DNA of 64,000 nucleotides from Modestobacter marinus (GCF_019799945.1 NZ_JABGCH010000006.1:62001-126000), one strand, 5' to 3'; positions 8,298 through 21,189 are shown, counted from the stretch's first letter. Program-made: numbers and translations. Notes: generated by a model not told the origin, from the letters alone.

Positions 8298-9703
8298 ACG
8301 CCGACGTCGCAGGCCGACGGGCCCTGGAACACCCCGCCGCGGAAGACGTCGACGAGCTGGAAGCCGGTCATGTCCGCCTCGGCGAACGCCTCCGGGTCGT
8401 CGCTGTACTCGAGCAGGAACGACACGCTCTCATCGACGTCGCCGGGGGAGATGGACAGCACCCCGCTGCTCCCGTTGAGCACGAAGGCGGTGAACGCGCC
8501 GGTCAGGCAGACGGCGGAGCGGACGGCTGCCTGGTCGTCGGTCGACAGGCCCAGCTGGTCGCGCGCGGCCAGCGCGTACGGGATCGAGATCGCGGTCAGG
8601 ACGGCGTAGTCGCCGCCCTCCTCGGCCTCGTACAGCGGCTCGGTCAGCTCGGCCTCGTCGAAGCCCACGGCGTCGTCGGCCGCGCAGTAGACCAGGTCGG
8701 TGTCCGGCGCCCGGCCGCCGCAGGTGGGTGCCCGCCCGGAGAACGGCTCCAGCTGGGGTGGCTGGAAGGTCTCGCCGAGCTGGTCGAACACGGTGGTCCA
8801 GAACTCGGACAGCCCGTCGGGGGCGAAGGCCTCGACGGTCTGGTTGTACGGGGCGTCGCCGCCGGTCAGCAGGTCGGCGTCGGAGAACCCGCGCTGGGTG
8901 AACGGCCGGTCGGCGGTGAACTGGTCGCGGCAGGCCGTGGGCCCGTCGTCGAACCCCTCCTGGAAGGCCGACACCCGGTCGAAGTAGGAGCCGTGCGCCT
9001 CGGCCTCGCCCACGCCGGTCCCCACCGGATCGCGCAGCAGCAGGTAGCCGCGGAGCACGTCGTCGAGCTCGGCCGGCCGGATGGAGTTGTGCGGTGAGTT
9101 GCCGTCGGCGACCCACGCGGTCCACGCCCCGGCGAAGCAGTCGGCCTGGGTCTCGATCACGATCGACGCGGGCACCGGGTAGCCGACCCGGCCCTGCACG
9201 GCGTGCCCGAACTCGTGCGCCATCACCAGGGCCGGGATGAACCTGCCGTAGCCGGAGGCCAGCTCGGACAGGAAGTCGCGGTCGTACTGGATCGCGTCGC
9301 CGTTCGGGTACTCGCCGCTGGGGCTGCAGTAGAAGGCGTTCTGGGTCACCGCCTCCGGCGGCTCCCCGCAGCCGATCTGCCCGTTGGGGTACTGCCCGGG
9401 GTCGATGTCGTTGGGGTCGACCGAGTAGTAGCCGCCGGCCAGCGGGGTGAAGTCCTGCCGGAACACCGACGGGAACTGCTCGGCCCAGTAGGTGTTGAGG
9501 TCGGACAGCGCGTTGCGGGCCAGCTGGTCGATCTCCCCGTCGCCGGCCCCGATGATCGGGAACTCCTCGACGGCGACCACCCCGCCGGCACCCGGCGCCG
9601 GGCTGCCGGTGCCCTCGATCAGGGTGACCGCGCACCCGCTCAACGCCGAGGTGCCCAGCACCAGCCCGACGACGGCGGCGGCGGGGCGGGACGAGGCGGA
9701 CAT
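8294..9703 (-). CDS. Neutral zinc metallopeptidase lipoprotein (YpfJ-like)
   Basis: This 469-residue protein begins with a lipoprotein signal ending in the lipobox LSGC, so it should be anchored on the outer face of the membrane. The zinc site is HEFGH at residues 163-167, with a downstream ETQADCFAGAW glutamate that should supply the third ligand, as in the neutral zinc metallopeptidase (YpfJ) family. The C-terminal 200 residues are acidic with no further motif. Natural substrates of this family are poorly known. The start is ATG 9703, with GGAG a few bases upstream. It lies downstream of glgB on the same strand but is separated from it by a hairpin, so it is probably its own transcript. Confidence 0.85.
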   Translation of the reverse strand: MSASSRPAAAVVGLVLGTSALSGCAVTLIEGTGSPAPGAGGVVAVEEFPIIGAGDGEIDQLARNALSDLNTYWAEQFPSVFRQDFTPLAGGYYSVDPNDIDPGQYPNGQIGCGEPPEAVTQNAFYCSPSGEYPNGDAIQYDRDFLSELASGYGRFIPALVMAHEFGHAVQGRVGYPVPASIVIETQADCFAGAWTAWVADGNSPHNSIRPAELDDVLRGYLLLRDPVGTGVGEAEAHGSYFDRVSAFQEGFDDGPTACRDQFTADRPFTQRGFSDADLLTGGDAPYNQTVEAFAPDGLSEFWTTVFDQLGETFQPPQLEPFSGRAPTCGGRAPDTDLVYCAADDAVGFDEAELTEPLYEAEEGGDYAVLTAISIPYALAARDQLGLSTDDQAAVRSAVCLTGAFTAFVLNGSSGVLSISPGDVDESVSFLLEYSDDPEAFAEADMTGFQLVDVFRGGVFQGPSACDVGV

Positions 9704-9763
9704 GGGCTCCCGATCGGTCGGGTCGGCGGGGACGCGGCGGGAGGTCCATCCTGCCCGACCGGC

Positions 9764-9803
9764 GGGGCTGCGGCGACGGCTCGACAGTCGCCGCCGCAGC
9801 CCC
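9764..9803 (-). terminator. Hairpin after glgB
   Basis: The arms 9764-9777 and 9787-9803 pair over 14 bases with a three-base bulge and a 9-base loop. The hairpin begins 10 bases after the glgB stop codon. There is no T-tract, as is usual for actinobacterial terminators. Confidence 0.6.
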
Positions 9804-9812
9804 GGACGGGGA

Positions 9813-12800
9813 TCAGTCCTGCGGAGGGACCTGGTGCTCGACGGCGCCCCGGCCCTCGGCGGCACCCGAGGCCTCCGCCGCGGCGGCGCGCTCCGCGTCG
9901 CCGGACCCTGCCCGCTCCGGCTCGGGACCCTCGTGGACGAACCAGACCGTCGCCAGGGGCGGCACGGTGAGCTCGGCCGACCACGGCTGCCCGTGCCACG
10001 TCTGCGCCACCGCGTCGACGCCGCCCAGGTTGCCCACGCCCGAGCCGCCGTAGCCCCCGGCGTCGGTGTTGACCACCTCGCGCCAGCGGCCACCGCGGGG
10101 CAGCCCGACCCGGTAGTGGTGGTGCGGGGTGCCCGCGAAGTTCGCGATGCAGGCCAGCACCTGCCCGTTCTTGCCGTAGCGCACGAAGGACAGCGTGTTG
10201 CCCTGGGCGTCGTTCGCGTCGATCCACTGGAACCCGGCGGGGTCGACGTCCTGCGAGTACAGCGCCTCGCTCTCCCGGTAGACCCGGTTCAGGTCGCGCA
10301 CCAGGTCGAGCACCCCGCGGTGCGCCGGGTCGTCGAGGTGCCACCAGTCCAGCGAGCGGCTCTCCGCCCACTCCGACAGCTGGCCGAACTCCGAGCCCAT
10401 GAACAGCACCTGCTTGCCCGGGTGCGCCCACATGTAGCCCAGGTACGCCCGCAGGTTGGCCAGCTGCTGCCACCGGTCGCCGGGCATCTTCCGCAGCAGC
10501 GAGCCCTTGCCGTACACGACCTCGTCGTGGCTGATCGGCAGCATGTAGTTCTCGGAGAACGCGTAGACCATCGAGAAGGTGAGCTGGTTGTGGTGGTAGC
10601 TCCGGTACACCGAGGGCCGGGCCATGTAGTCCAGCGAGTCGTGCATCCAGCCCATGTTCCACTTGAAGCCGAAGCCCAGGCCGCCGAGGTAGGTGGGCCG
10701 GGTGACGCCGGGCCACGCGGTCGACTCCTCGGCGATGGTGACCACGCCGGGGACCGACTTGTAGACAGTCGCGTTCATCTCCTGCAGGAACGCGACGGCG
10801 TCGAGGTTCTCCCGGCCGCCGTACTGGTTCGGCGTCCACTCGCCCTCGGCGCGCGAGTAGTCCAGGTAGAGCATCGAGGCCACCGCGTCGACCCGCAGCC
10901 CGTCGACGTGGAACTCCTGGCACCAGTACAGGGCGTTGGCGACCAGGAAGTTGCGCACCTCGCTGCGCCCGAAGTCGAAGACGAACGTGCCCCAGTCGGG
11001 CTGCTCACCGCGGCGCGGGTCGGCGTGCTCGTACAGCGCGGTGCCGTCGAACCGGCCGAGGGCCCACTCGTCCTTGGGGAAGTGCGCCGGCACCCAGTCG
11101 ATGATCACGCCGAGTCCGGCCCGGTGCGCCTTGTCCACCAGGTAGCGGAAGTCGTCGGGGGAGCCGAAGCGGGACGTCGGGGCGTAGTAGGAGGTGACCT
11201 GGTAGCCCCACGACCCGCCGAACGGGTGCTCGGCGACCGGCATGAACTCCAGGTGCGTGAACCCCGCGTCGACGACGTAGTCGACCAGCTCGTCGGCGAG
11301 CTGGCGGTAGCTGAGGCCCTGCCGCCAGGAGCCGGCGTGCACCTCGTAGATGCTCATCGGCCGCTCGTGCCAGCCGGCCTCCGCGCGGGAGGCGAGCCAC
11401 TCCTCGTCGCCCCACTCGTACCGGGAGGCGGTGACCACCGAGGCGTTGGCCGGCGGCACCTCCGTGGCGTTCGCCATCGGGTCGCTCTTGACCCGCCAGT
11501 GCCCGTCGGCGCCGAGCACGTGGTACCGGTAGCGGCTGCCCTCCTGCACGCCCGGGATGAAGACCTCCCAGACACCGGAGGAGCCCAGCGACCGCAGCGG
11601 GTAGGCGCGGGCCTCCCAGTAGTCGAAGTCGCCGGTGACCTTCACCCCACGTGCGTTGGGCGCCCAGACGGCGAAGGAGACGCCGTCCACCCGGCCGCCC
11701 GGGGTGTCGTAGCCGCGGACGTGCGAGCCGAGCACCGTCCACAGCTGCTCGTGCCGGCCCTCGCGGATGAGGTGCTGGTCGAGCGAGCCGAGGGTGGGCA
11801 GCCAGCGGTAGGGGTCGTCGACGAGGAAGGTGTCGGTGCCGCCCTGCCCGTTCGCGTAGGCGACCTCGATCCGGTAGTCGCCCGGCTGGTTCGGCAGCAG
11901 CGCCTCGTGGACGCCGCCGTCGTGGATCTGCTCCGCGTCGTACCGGGTCCCGTCCTGGTCGACGACGACGACGTGGACGGCGTCCGGCCGCAGCGTGCGC
12001 ACCGCCCAGCCGTCGGACAGCCGGTGGGCGCCCAGCACCGAGTGCGGGTCGTGGGACCAGCCCTCGACGACGGCGCGCAGCGCCTCCTGGTCGACCTCCC
12101 GGGCCTGGGGGCTGGCCTCGGCTGGGACCGACGTGCTCAACGGCGCCTCACCTTCGGGCAGCGCCTCGACCAGTGTGGCGGACTCCGGGGCGGGCGGCTC
12201 CGCGGGCGCCGGCGGCAGGTCGGGGACCTCGGAGGTGACCAGGTCGGCGGTCGTGACGTCCGGCCCGGACGCGGTGGCCGGGGCGGCGCCGCCGCCGGCC
12301 ACTGCCGGGGCCTGGCCGGTCCCCGTGGGGGTCCGGCCGGTCCCCGCGGGGGCCTCGACGGGCACCGTGTCCGGGGCCAGCACGTTGCCCGGCTCCGACG
12401 CCGTCACGGCGGGGGAGCTGCCCCCGGTGCCGGCGTGCTCGCCGGAGGCCGGGGCCTGCGGCGAGCTCGGCTCGGCCGGGTCGGGGTTCGGCGGCTCCGG
12501 CTGCGGAGCGGACGGCGCGGAGGGGGCACCCGGCTGAGCGATCGGGGCCGGGGCGACCACGGGAGTGGCGGTGACGTTCTTGGTGGCCGCCGCCTTGCGC
12601 CCGGCCTTCTTCGCTGGGGCCTCGGCACCGGCGGCCGCGGTCTTCTTGGCCGCGGTGCGCTTGGCCGCCTTCTTCACCGTGCCGGCGGTCCCCTCGGCCC
12701 CGCCGGTGGCGGGGACCTCCGCCGCACCAGCGGTCGCCGGCGCGGCCTTCTTCGCCGCCCGCTTGGCCGCCTTCTTCGCCGGGGCGGCCGCCAGGTCGGC

Positions 12801-13034
12801 CTGCATGCTGTCGGCCGCCTCCTGGGCGGCCCGCTTCGTGGGCGCCTTCTTGGCGGCAGCGGCCGTGCCGGTGGCCTGGCCGACCGGCGCCGGGTCGGCG
12901 GCCGGTTCCGGCTCGCTGTCGGTCGCGGTGGCCCGCCGAACGGCCTCGGTCTTCTCCTCCACCCGGCGCATCAGCTCTGCCTTGTCAGCGGGCTCGCCAC
13001 CCGGCTGCTGGCTCTGCGCGTCCTCGATGCTCAT
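9813..13034 (-). CDS. glgB: 1,4-alpha-glucan branching enzyme with long basic/proline-rich N-terminal extension
   Basis: This GH13 branching enzyme introduces alpha-1,6 branches. It has 1073 residues against about 730 for typical GlgB. The catalytic part begins near residue 312 (N1 domain, CBM48), with the nucleophile aspartate at 716 ([10 protein letters not shown]), the acid/base glutamate in TIAEEST and the transition-state aspartate in ISHDEVV. The first 310 residues are extra. Residues about 55-155 are Lys/Ala-rich (repeats such as AAKKA, KRAAKK), like the tails of histone H1-like and HupB proteins; about 160-310 are Pro/Ala/Glu-rich. ATG 13034 has a good Shine-Dalgarno (GGAG), which supports translation of the extension. 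It is the last gene of glgE-treS-mak-glgB and branches the polymer made by GlgE. Confidence 0.93.
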   Translation of the reverse strand: MSIEDAQSQQPGGEPADKAELMRRVEEKTEAVRRATATDSEPEPAADPAPVGQATGTAAAAKKAPTKRAAQEAADSMQADLAAAPAKKAAKRAAKKAAPATAGAAEVPATGGAEGTAGTVKKAAKRTAAKKTAAAGAEAPAKKAGRKAAATKNVTATPVVAPAPIAQPGAPSAPSAPQPEPPNPDPAEPSSPQAPASGEHAGTGGSSPAVTASEPGNVLAPDTVPVEAPAGTGRTPTGTGQAPAVAGGGAAPATASGPDVTTADLVTSEVPDLPPAPAEPPAPESATLVEALPEGEAPLSTSVPAEASPQAREVDQEALRAVVEGWSHDPHSVLGAHRLSDGWAVRTLRPDAVHVVVVDQDGTRYDAEQIHDGGVHEALLPNQPGDYRIEVAYANGQGGTDTFLVDDPYRWLPTLGSLDQHLIREGRHEQLWTVLGSHVRGYDTPGGRVDGVSFAVWAPNARGVKVTGDFDYWEARAYPLRSLGSSGVWEVFIPGVQEGSRYRYHVLGADGHWRVKSDPMANATEVPPANASVVTASRYEWGDEEWLASRAEAGWHERPMSIYEVHAGSWRQGLSYRQLADELVDYVVDAGFTHLEFMPVAEHPFGGSWGYQVTSYYAPTSRFGSPDDFRYLVDKAHRAGLGVIIDWVPAHFPKDEWALGRFDGTALYEHADPRRGEQPDWGTFVFDFGRSEVRNFLVANALYWCQEFHVDGLRVDAVASMLYLDYSRAEGEWTPNQYGGRENLDAVAFLQEMNATVYKSVPGVVTIAEESTAWPGVTRPTYLGGLGFGFKWNMGWMHDSLDYMARPSVYRSYHHNQLTFSMVYAFSENYMLPISHDEVVYGKGSLLRKMPGDRWQQLANLRAYLGYMWAHPGKQVLFMGSEFGQLSEWAESRSLDWWHLDDPAHRGVLDLVRDLNRVYRESEALYSQDVDPAGFQWIDANDAQGNTLSFVRYGKNGQVLACIANFAGTPHHHYRVGLPRGGRWREVVNTDAGGYGGSGVGNLGGVDAVAQTWHGQPWSAELTVPPLATVWFVHEGPEPERAGSGDAERAAAAEASGAAEGRGAVEHQVPPQD

Positions 13035-13079
13035 GGGCTCCGTCCCTGGGGTGCTTCGGGGTGCTTCGTCAACATCCTG

Positions 13080-13096
13080 CCGGGCGCGTCGCCCGG
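13080..13096 (-). other. Intercistronic hairpin between mak and glgB
   Basis: CCGGGCG and CGCCCGG flank a 3-base loop (7-base-pair stem) in the 77-base gap. A 10-base direct duplication (GTGCTTCGGG / GTGCTTCGTC, 13051-13070) lies beside it. It could tune the mak:glgB ratio or protect mRNA ends; no T-tract. Confidence 0.4.
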
Positions 13097-13111
13097 TGTC
13101 GCGGGCCTGCG

Positions 13112-14482
13112 TCAAACCAGTGACGTCAGCCGGGACAGCGAGCTGAGCGGGATCATCAACCAGTGCGGCCGGTTCCGCGCCTCGTAGACGCACTCGTAGA
13201 CGGCCTTGTCCGCCTCGAACGCGCGCAGCAGCGCCGAGCCGGCGGACAGCTGCAGGTCGCTGGCGGCGGAGTAGCCCGCCCAGAACGCCTGCCGGTTCCG
13301 CTCGGCCCACTCCTGCGCGCGGTAGCTGCGCTGCGGGTCGCCCGGCTGCTCGACGAGCATGTGCCGCGCGGCGTAGTCGAAGGACCGGAGCATGCCGGCG
13401 ACGTCGCGCAGGGGGGTGTCCAGCTCCCGGCGCGCGGCCAACGGGCGGGCCGGCTCACCCTCGAAGTCCAGCACGATCCAGCCGGACGCGGTGCGCAGCA
13501 CCTGCCCGAGGTGCAGGTCGCCGTGCACCCGCTGGCGCACCACCGGCTCGTCGGTGTCGGCGACGGCCGCGTAGAGCCGTCGCAGCCCGTCGGCGTGCTC
13601 GGCCAGGTCCGGCACCACCGCGAGCGCGGCCTCCAGCCGGGAGGTCATCTGCTCGGCGAGGGAGCGGTACCAGTCCCGCTCGGCCGGCTCGGTGGGCAGC
13701 ACCCGCGTGAGGTCGCGGTGCACCGAGGCGGTCGCCTCGCCGAGCCGCTCGCTCTCCCCGGCGAAGTCCCCGCCGACCTCGTCGGCGTGCAGGTCGCCCT
13801 CGGCGTAGAGGTCCCGGACGCTGGAGGTGGCCAGCCGCCACCCGTCGCTGGCGTTGGGCACGAAGGCCTGCAGCATCGCGACCGTGGAGGCCTCCTCGCC
13901 CGGCCCGTTGTCGATCTCGACGTAGCCGAGCAGCGGCGCGATGTGCGGGTTCTCGGTCTGCCGCAGCGCGTCGTGGACCTCGACGTCCGGGTTGAGCCCG
14001 GGCTCCAGCCGGCGGAACAGCTTGAGGATCGCCGTCTCGCCGTAGACCAGAGAGGTGTTGCTCTGCTCGGTGGAGAGGATGTCGCCGGGCAGCCCCTCGG
14101 GGATGTAGGCGACCCCGGCCGGGTGGAAGCGCATCGGCCCGACGGTCGACGCGGCGACGAGGTGGGTCAGCCACGGCACGGTGGCGTCGCGGTCCCGCAT
14201 CGCGTCGTAGGCGTAGTTCTCCCCGCCGTGGGGGTCGGCGACGGCGCCGATGAACGCACTGGAGAGCTCCTCGACCGGCGACTCGCGCCAGGACAGCGGC
14301 ACCAGGTACGTCTCGGTCGCGCCGTCCTTGTAGGTGACCCGCACCCGGTGCACCGAGAGGACGGGGTCGGACTGGTCGAGCAAGAAGCCCTCGGCCGTGA
14401 CGTCCGCCCACTCCCGGCCCTTGCCGCCGAACCACCGCTGGCCGGGCATCCATCCGGCCAGCAGTTCGGTCACTGCGTTCAT
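13112..14482 (-). CDS. mak: Maltokinase
   Basis: This 456-residue aminoglycoside-phosphotransferase-fold kinase phosphorylates maltose to alpha-maltose-1-phosphate, the donor used by GlgE. The catalytic loop HGDLHLGQV holds the catalytic Asp322, and the metal-binding DFEGEP motif follows. The N terminus (GQRWFGGKG) is typical of actinobacterial Mak (Pep2). Its ATG overlaps the treS stop in an ATGA, so the two are translationally coupled, with a strong GGAGAGG ribosome binding site inside treS. In many actinobacteria TreS and Mak form a complex or a fusion, consistent with equal dosage. The gene is separated from glgB by 77 bases. Confidence 0.93.
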   Translation of the reverse strand: MNAVTELLAGWMPGQRWFGGKGREWADVTAEGFLLDQSDPVLSVHRVRVTYKDGATETYLVPLSWRESPVEELSSAFIGAVADPHGGENYAYDAMRDRDATVPWLTHLVAASTVGPMRFHPAGVAYIPEGLPGDILSTEQSNTSLVYGETAILKLFRRLEPGLNPDVEVHDALRQTENPHIAPLLGYVEIDNGPGEEASTVAMLQAFVPNASDGWRLATSSVRDLYAEGDLHADEVGGDFAGESERLGEATASVHRDLTRVLPTEPAERDWYRSLAEQMTSRLEAALAVVPDLAEHADGLRRLYAAVADTDEPVVRQRVHGDLHLGQVLRTASGWIVLDFEGEPARPLAARRELDTPLRDVAGMLRSFDYAARHMLVEQPGDPQRSYRAQEWAERNRQAFWAGYSAASDLQLSAGSALLRAFEADKAVYECVYEARNRPHWLMIPLSSLSRLTSLV

Positions 14483-16344
14483 CGGGCCTCTCCTTCGGAG
14501 TCGGTCACGGTCGGGGCCTCGGCGCCCAGACGACCGCTGCCTCCGGGGGCGCCCTCCGACACCAGGCCGGAGTCGAGCAGGGACTGGGCGACTGTGCTGG
14601 TGTGGGTCTCCCAGCTCTCCTCCTCCTCCGCGGCCGGAGCGGCCGGGCGGGAGAGCTCGAACCAGTAGAAGCCGTGTCCGCCCAGCGTGAGCATGTACGG
14701 CAGGACGCCGATCTGGGGGAACTGCACGCGCCCGGTCAGCTCGATCGGCGTGTACCCCTCGAACCGCCGCAGGTCCAGCTCCACCGGCTGCGGGAAGCGC
14801 GAGAGGTTGTTCACGCAGAGCACGATGTCGTCGCCGAACTCGCGGACGAACGACAGCACCGTGGGGTTGCGCGAGCCGATCTCGGCGAAGCTGCCCACGC
14901 CGAAGGTCGGGTGCTGCTTGCGGACGGCGATCATCGTGCGGATCCAGTGCAGCATCGACGTGGTGTTGCGCAGCTGCGCCTCCACGTTGGTCACCTGGTA
15001 GCCGTAGACCGGGTCGGCGACCAGCGGCAGGTGCATCCGCTGCGGGTCGGCGGTGGAGAACCCGCCGTTGCGGTCCGGCGTCCACTGCATCGGTGTCCGG
15101 ACGCCGTCGCGGTCACCGAGCCAGATGTTGTCGCCCATCCCGATCTCGTCGCCGTAGTACAGGACCGGTGACCCGGGCAGCGAGAGCAGCAGGGCGTTGA
15201 ACAGCTCGAGGGTGTCCATGTCGTTGTCCAGCAGCGGCGCGAGCCGCCGGCGGATGCCGATGTTGGCCTTCATGCGGGGGTCCTTGGCGTACTCGCCCCA
15301 CATGTAGTCGCGCTCCTCGTCGGTGACCATCTCCAGGGTCAGCTCGTCGTGGTTGCGCAGGAAGATGCCCCACTGGCAGTTCTCGGGGATGGCCGGCGTC
15401 TGAGCCATGATCTCCGAGATCGGGAACCGCTGTTCCCGCCGGACCCCCATGAACAGCCGGGGCATCACCGGGAAGTGGAAGGCCATCTGGCACTCGTCGC
15501 CGTCCTCACCGAAGTACTCGACGACGTCGGCCGGCCACTGGTTCGCCTCGCAGAGCATCACCTTGTCCGGGTACTCCGCGTCGACGACCTTGCGCACCCG
15601 CTTGAGGAACGCGTGCGTCCGCGGCAGGTTCTCGCAGTTGGTCCCCTCCTCCTCGAACAGGTAGGGGACCGCGTCCAGCCGGAACCCGTCGATGCCCAGG
15701 TCAAGCCAGAAGCGCAGCGCGTCGAGGATCGCCTCCTGCACGGCAGGGTTCTCGAAGTTCAGGTCCGGCTGGTGGCTGAAGAACCGGTGCCAGAAGTACT
15801 GCTTGCGGACCGGGTCGAAGGTCCAGTTCGAGCTCTCGGTGTCGACGAAGATGATCCGCGCGTCGGCGTAGCCGGTGTCGTCGTCGGCCCACACGTAGAA
15901 GTCGCCGTAGGGCCCCTCGGGGTCGCTGCGGCTGGCCTGGAACCAGGGGTGTTGGTCCGAGGTGTGGTTCATGACGAAGTCGATGATCACCCGCATCCCA
16001 CGGGAGTGGGACGCCTCGACCAGTTCCTTGAAGTCGTCGATGTCGCCGAACTCCGGGAGCACCGCGGTGTAGTCGCTGACGTCGTACCCGCCGTCCCGCA
16101 GCGGGGAGGCGAAGAACGGCGGCAGCCACAGGCAGTCGACGCCCAGCCACTGCAGGTAGTCGAGCTTGCCCATCATGCCGCGCAGGTCGCCGATGCCGTC
16201 GGCGTTGCTGTCGGCGAAGCCGCGGACGAGCACCTCGTAGAAGACGGCGCGCTTGTACCACTCGGGATCGGTGCCCGGGGGTGGCAGCGTCGACTGCTCG
16301 TCCGCGCCGGGAGTCGACTGGCTGGGGACGGGGAGCGTGGTCAT
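14479..16344 (-). CDS. treS: Maltose alpha-D-glucosyltransferase (trehalose synthase)
   Basis: This 621-residue GH13 enzyme interconverts trehalose and maltose by intramolecular glucosyl transfer. Family landmarks are [20 protein letters not shown], the nucleophile Asp224 in [10 protein letters not shown], the acid/base Glu266 in MLCEANQW, and [12 protein letters not shown] with the third catalytic aspartate. The C-terminal 50 residues after the beta domain are Ala/Glu/Ser-rich with no motif. Its start, ATG 16344, lies 108 bases downstream of glgE across a strong hairpin, and it is coupled to mak by an ATGA overlap. In the pathway it supplies maltose to Mak. Confidence 0.95.
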   Translation of the reverse strand: MTTLPVPSQSTPGADEQSTLPPPGTDPEWYKRAVFYEVLVRGFADSNADGIGDLRGMMGKLDYLQWLGVDCLWLPPFFASPLRDGGYDVSDYTAVLPEFGDIDDFKELVEASHSRGMRVIIDFVMNHTSDQHPWFQASRSDPEGPYGDFYVWADDDTGYADARIIFVDTESSNWTFDPVRKQYFWHRFFSHQPDLNFENPAVQEAILDALRFWLDLGIDGFRLDAVPYLFEEEGTNCENLPRTHAFLKRVRKVVDAEYPDKVMLCEANQWPADVVEYFGEDGDECQMAFHFPVMPRLFMGVRREQRFPISEIMAQTPAIPENCQWGIFLRNHDELTLEMVTDEERDYMWGEYAKDPRMKANIGIRRRLAPLLDNDMDTLELFNALLLSLPGSPVLYYGDEIGMGDNIWLGDRDGVRTPMQWTPDRNGGFSTADPQRMHLPLVADPVYGYQVTNVEAQLRNTTSMLHWIRTMIAVRKQHPTFGVGSFAEIGSRNPTVLSFVREFGDDIVLCVNNLSRFPQPVELDLRRFEGYTPIELTGRVQFPQIGVLPYMLTLGGHGFYWFELSRPAAPAAEEEESWETHTSTVAQSLLDSGLVSEGAPGGSGRLGAEAPTVTDSEGEAR

Positions 16345-16390
16345 GACGTCGGTCCTCGTTCGTTGCGGCGGGAAGCGGGGTGTGCGGTCG

Positions 16391-16422
16391 CCGGCGCCGG
16401 CCCGCAGGTGGGCCGGCGCCGG
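16391..16422 (-). terminator. Strong hairpin between glgE and treS
   Basis: The two 13-base arms (16391-16403 and 16410-16422) are perfectly complementary around a 6-base loop. It follows glgE by about 30 bases. No T-tract is present and no clear new promoter precedes treS, so partial termination or mRNA processing is more likely than a full stop. Confidence 0.55.
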
Positions 16423-16452
16423 GTCGACCGGAGTGAGGGCCGGCTCAGCGGG

Positions 16453-18483
<2,031 letters not shown>

Positions 18484-18490
18484 CGCGGTC

Positions 18491-18496
18491 ACGCTA
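18491..18496 (-). promoter_or_regulatory. -10 hexamer (TAGCGT) of leaderless glgE
   Basis: Reading the minus strand, TAGCGT is followed by 7 bases and then the glgE ATG. It is the same hexamer and spacing as the marR-like gene at 3817. Confidence 0.5.
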
Positions 18497-18626
18497 TCTA
18501 GATCGTCGCCCGCCAGCACCTCGGCGGGAGAGGTCGCTCACAACCGGGCCGGGAACCGGCCCCGCCGCGGTCCCCGGCGCAGCGTCCGGACGCCGGGCCG
18601 ACGGCGTGAGCTGTGACACCCAGCAC

Positions 18627-18632
18627 TACTGT
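18627..18632 (+). promoter_or_regulatory. -10 hexamer (TACTGT) of leaderless glgP
   Basis: TACTGT ends 7 bases before GTG 18640. It decides the glgP start: an in-frame GTG at 18613 lies upstream of this hexamer and would be outside the transcript. Confidence 0.5.
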
Positions 18633-18639
18633 CGACCGG

Positions 18640-21189
18640 GTGCGAGCCCTCCGTCGACTCACCGTCCGTGCCGCGCTGCCCGAGGCGCTGATGCCCCTCG
18701 CGCAGCTGGTGGTCAACCTCCGCTGGTCCTGGCACCCGGAGACCCGTGACCTGTTCGAGGCGCTGGACCCCGGTCTCTGGGGCGGGTGCGGTGGCGACCC
18801 GGTGCGGGTCCTCGGCGAGGTCTCCGCCGAGCGGCTGGCCGAGCTGGCCGAGGACCAGGAGTTCCTCGCCCGCCTGAAGCGCGTGACCGACGACCTGCGC
18901 GAGTACCTGGACGCCCCGCACTGGTACCAGTCGCTCGGGCCCGACGCCCCCGCCTCGGTCGCGTACTTCTCCGCGGAGTTCGGCATCACCGAGGTGCTGC
19001 CGCAGTACTCCGGTGGGCTCGGCATCCTCGCCGGCGACCACCTCAAGGCCGCCTCCGACCTCGGCGTCCCGCTCATCGGCGTGGGGCTGCTGTATCGGGC
19101 CGGCTACTTCTCGCAGAGCCTGTCGGCCGACGGCTGGCAGCTGGAGCACTACCCGGCCCTCGACCCGCACGGCCTGCCGGTCAAGCTGCTCCGCGACGCC
19201 GACCGCAACGCCGTGGTGATCACCGTGCCGCTGCCCGAGGGGCGCACGCTGCACGCGCACGTCTGGCGGGCGCAGGTCGGCCGGGTCTCGCTGCTGCTGC
19301 TCGACAGCGACATCGAGGAGAACGACGCCGCCGAGCGCGGGGTCACCGACCGCCTGTACGGCGGGGGCGAGGACCACCGGCTGCGCCAGGAGATGCTGCT
19401 CGGCGTCGGCGGCGTGCGCGCGCTGCGCGCGTTCTGCTCCCTCACCGGCACCGCCCAGCCGGAGGTCTTCCACGCCAACGAAGGCCACGCCGGCTTCCAG
19501 GGGATCGAGCGGATCCGAGAGCTCACCGAGTCCCACGGGCTGTCCTTCGCCGAGGCGCTGCAGGCGGTCCGCGCGGGCACGGTGTTCACCACGCACACCC
19601 CGGTGCCGGCCGGCATCGACCGGTTCCCGCGGGCCCTGATCGAGCGCTACTTCGCCGGCTTCGGCGTCCCGGTCGACCAGCTCCTCGCGCTCGGCGCGGA
19701 GGACGACCCGAGCAAGTTCAACATGGCGCACATGGGCCTGCGGCTGGGGCAGCGGGCCAACGGGGTGAGCGCGCTGCACGGCCACGTCAGCCGGGAGATG
19801 TTCGGCGGCCTCTGGTCGGGCTTCGACGCCGACGACGTCCCGATCTCCTCGATCACCAACGGCGTGCACGCCGCCACCTGGACCGCCCGGGAGCTGGTCG
19901 AGCTCGGCACGCAGACGACCAGCCAGGGCGACCCGGCCGACGTCCCGGGGGCCGTGCACTTCGACGGCGTCGACCGGATCAGCAGCAGCGACCTCTGGGA
20001 CACCCGGCGGCTGCTGCGCGGCCGGCTGGTGGAGGAGGTGCGCCGCCGCGTGCGGGAGACGGCGCTCTCCCGCGGCGCGGCGCAGACCGAGATCGGCTGG
20101 ACCGAGACCGCCTTCGACCCCGACGTGCTCACCATCGGCTTCGCCCGCCGGGTGCCCTCCTACAAGCGGCTGACGCTGATGCTGCGCGACCCGGCCCGGC
20201 TCAAGGCGCTGCTCCTCGACGAGGAGCGGCCGGTCCAGCTGGTCATCGCCGGCAAGAGCCACCCGGCCGACGACGGCGGCAAGCAGCTGATCCAGCAGAT
20301 GGTCAAGTTCGCCGACGACCCGGCGATCCGGCACCGGATCGCGTTCCTGCCCAACTACGACATCGGCATGGCGCGCTACCTGTACTGGGGCTGCGACGTC
20401 TGGCTGAACAACCCGCTGCGGCCGCTGGAGGCCTGCGGCACCTCGGGCATGAAGTCCGCGCTCAACGGCGGGCTGAACCTCTCCATCCGCGACGGCTGGT
20501 GGGACGAGTGGTTCGACGGCCAGAACGGCTGGGCCATCCCGACCGCCGACGGGGTCACCGACCCCGAACGCCGCGACGACGTGGAGGCGCACGCCATCTA
20601 CGCCCTCCTGGACGAGCAGGTGCTGCCGCGCTTCTACGAGGTCGACGCCGAGGGCATCCCGACCCGCTGGGTGGAGATGATCCGCAGCACCCTCCGGGAG
20701 ACCGGTCCGAAGGTCCAGGCCACCCGGATGGTCCGGGACTACGTGCAGCAGCTCTACGTGCCGGCCTCGGTCTCGGCCAGGTCCATGGCGACCGGCGGCT
20801 ACGGGACCGCACGGGCCGAGGCCGCGTGGCGGTCCCGCCTGCTGGAGCACTGGCACGCCGTGCGCGTGGCGCACGTGGAGGCCACCGGGGTCGGGGACAC
20901 CGCCGAGGTCGGCGGTGGCATCGACCTGCGGGCCGAGGTGGAGCTGCCCGGCGTCACGCCGGCGGAGGTGGTAGTCGAGGCGGCCTACGGGCGGGTGGAC
21001 GAGGCCGACCGCCTGCACGGGGTGACCACCGTGCCGATGCAGCACGAGTCCGCGGAGGGCACCCGGCACTGGTTCACCGCCACCGTCCCGCTGACGCTGA
21101 CCGGTGCGTTCGGCTACACGGTCCGAGTGCTGCCGCACTCGGAGAACCTGGCCACGCCGGCCGAGCTCGGCGTCGTCGTCAACGCCTGA
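18640..21189 (+). CDS. glgP: Alpha-glucan (maltodextrin) phosphorylase
   Basis: This 849-residue GT35 enzyme releases glucose-1-phosphate from alpha-glucan ends using PLP. PLP-site residues are in EACGTSGMKSALNG, with the Schiff-base lysine at 605; the glucan/phosphate-site segments YFSAEFGI and HANEGHAGF are also clear. It belongs to the long actinobacterial/archaeal type, whose N terminus reads like LRRLTVRAALPE; this favours GTG 18640 over GTG 18613. It is divergent from glgE with 156 bases between starts, so synthesis and breakdown share one intergenic control region. A C-terminal beta-rich tail (about 750-849) follows the phosphorylase core. Confidence 0.93.
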   Translation: MRALRRLTVRAALPEALMPLAQLVVNLRWSWHPETRDLFEALDPGLWGGCGGDPVRVLGEVSAERLAELAEDQEFLARLKRVTDDLREYLDAPHWYQSLGPDAPASVAYFSAEFGITEVLPQYSGGLGILAGDHLKAASDLGVPLIGVGLLYRAGYFSQSLSADGWQLEHYPALDPHGLPVKLLRDADRNAVVITVPLPEGRTLHAHVWRAQVGRVSLLLLDSDIEENDAAERGVTDRLYGGGEDHRLRQEMLLGVGGVRALRAFCSLTGTAQPEVFHANEGHAGFQGIERIRELTESHGLSFAEALQAVRAGTVFTTHTPVPAGIDRFPRALIERYFAGFGVPVDQLLALGAEDDPSKFNMAHMGLRLGQRANGVSALHGHVSREMFGGLWSGFDADDVPISSITNGVHAATWTARELVELGTQTTSQGDPADVPGAVHFDGVDRISSSDLWDTRRLLRGRLVEEVRRRVRETALSRGAAQTEIGWTETAFDPDVLTIGFARRVPSYKRLTLMLRDPARLKALLLDEERPVQLVIAGKSHPADDGGKQLIQQMVKFADDPAIRHRIAFLPNYDIGMARYLYWGCDVWLNNPLRPLEACGTSGMKSALNGGLNLSIRDGWWDEWFDGQNGWAIPTADGVTDPERRDDVEAHAIYALLDEQVLPRFYEVDAEGIPTRWVEMIRSTLRETGPKVQATRMVRDYVQQLYVPASVSARSMATGGYGTARAEAAWRSRLLEHWHAVRVAHVEATGVGDTAEVGGGIDLRAEVELPGVTPAEVVVEAAYGRVDEADRLHGVTTVPMQHESAEGTRHWFTATVPLTLTGAFGYTVRVLPHSENLATPAELGVVVNA

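Noticed and set aside
12570-13034. Separate histone H1-like gene upstream of glgB
   Set aside because: The Lys/Ala-rich region is in frame with the branching enzyme with no stop and no internal ribosome site that would split them.
9492-13187. Plus-strand open frame of 1231 codons opposite glgB
   Set aside because: Antisense to a well-supported GlgB with all catalytic residues; the translation is low complexity.
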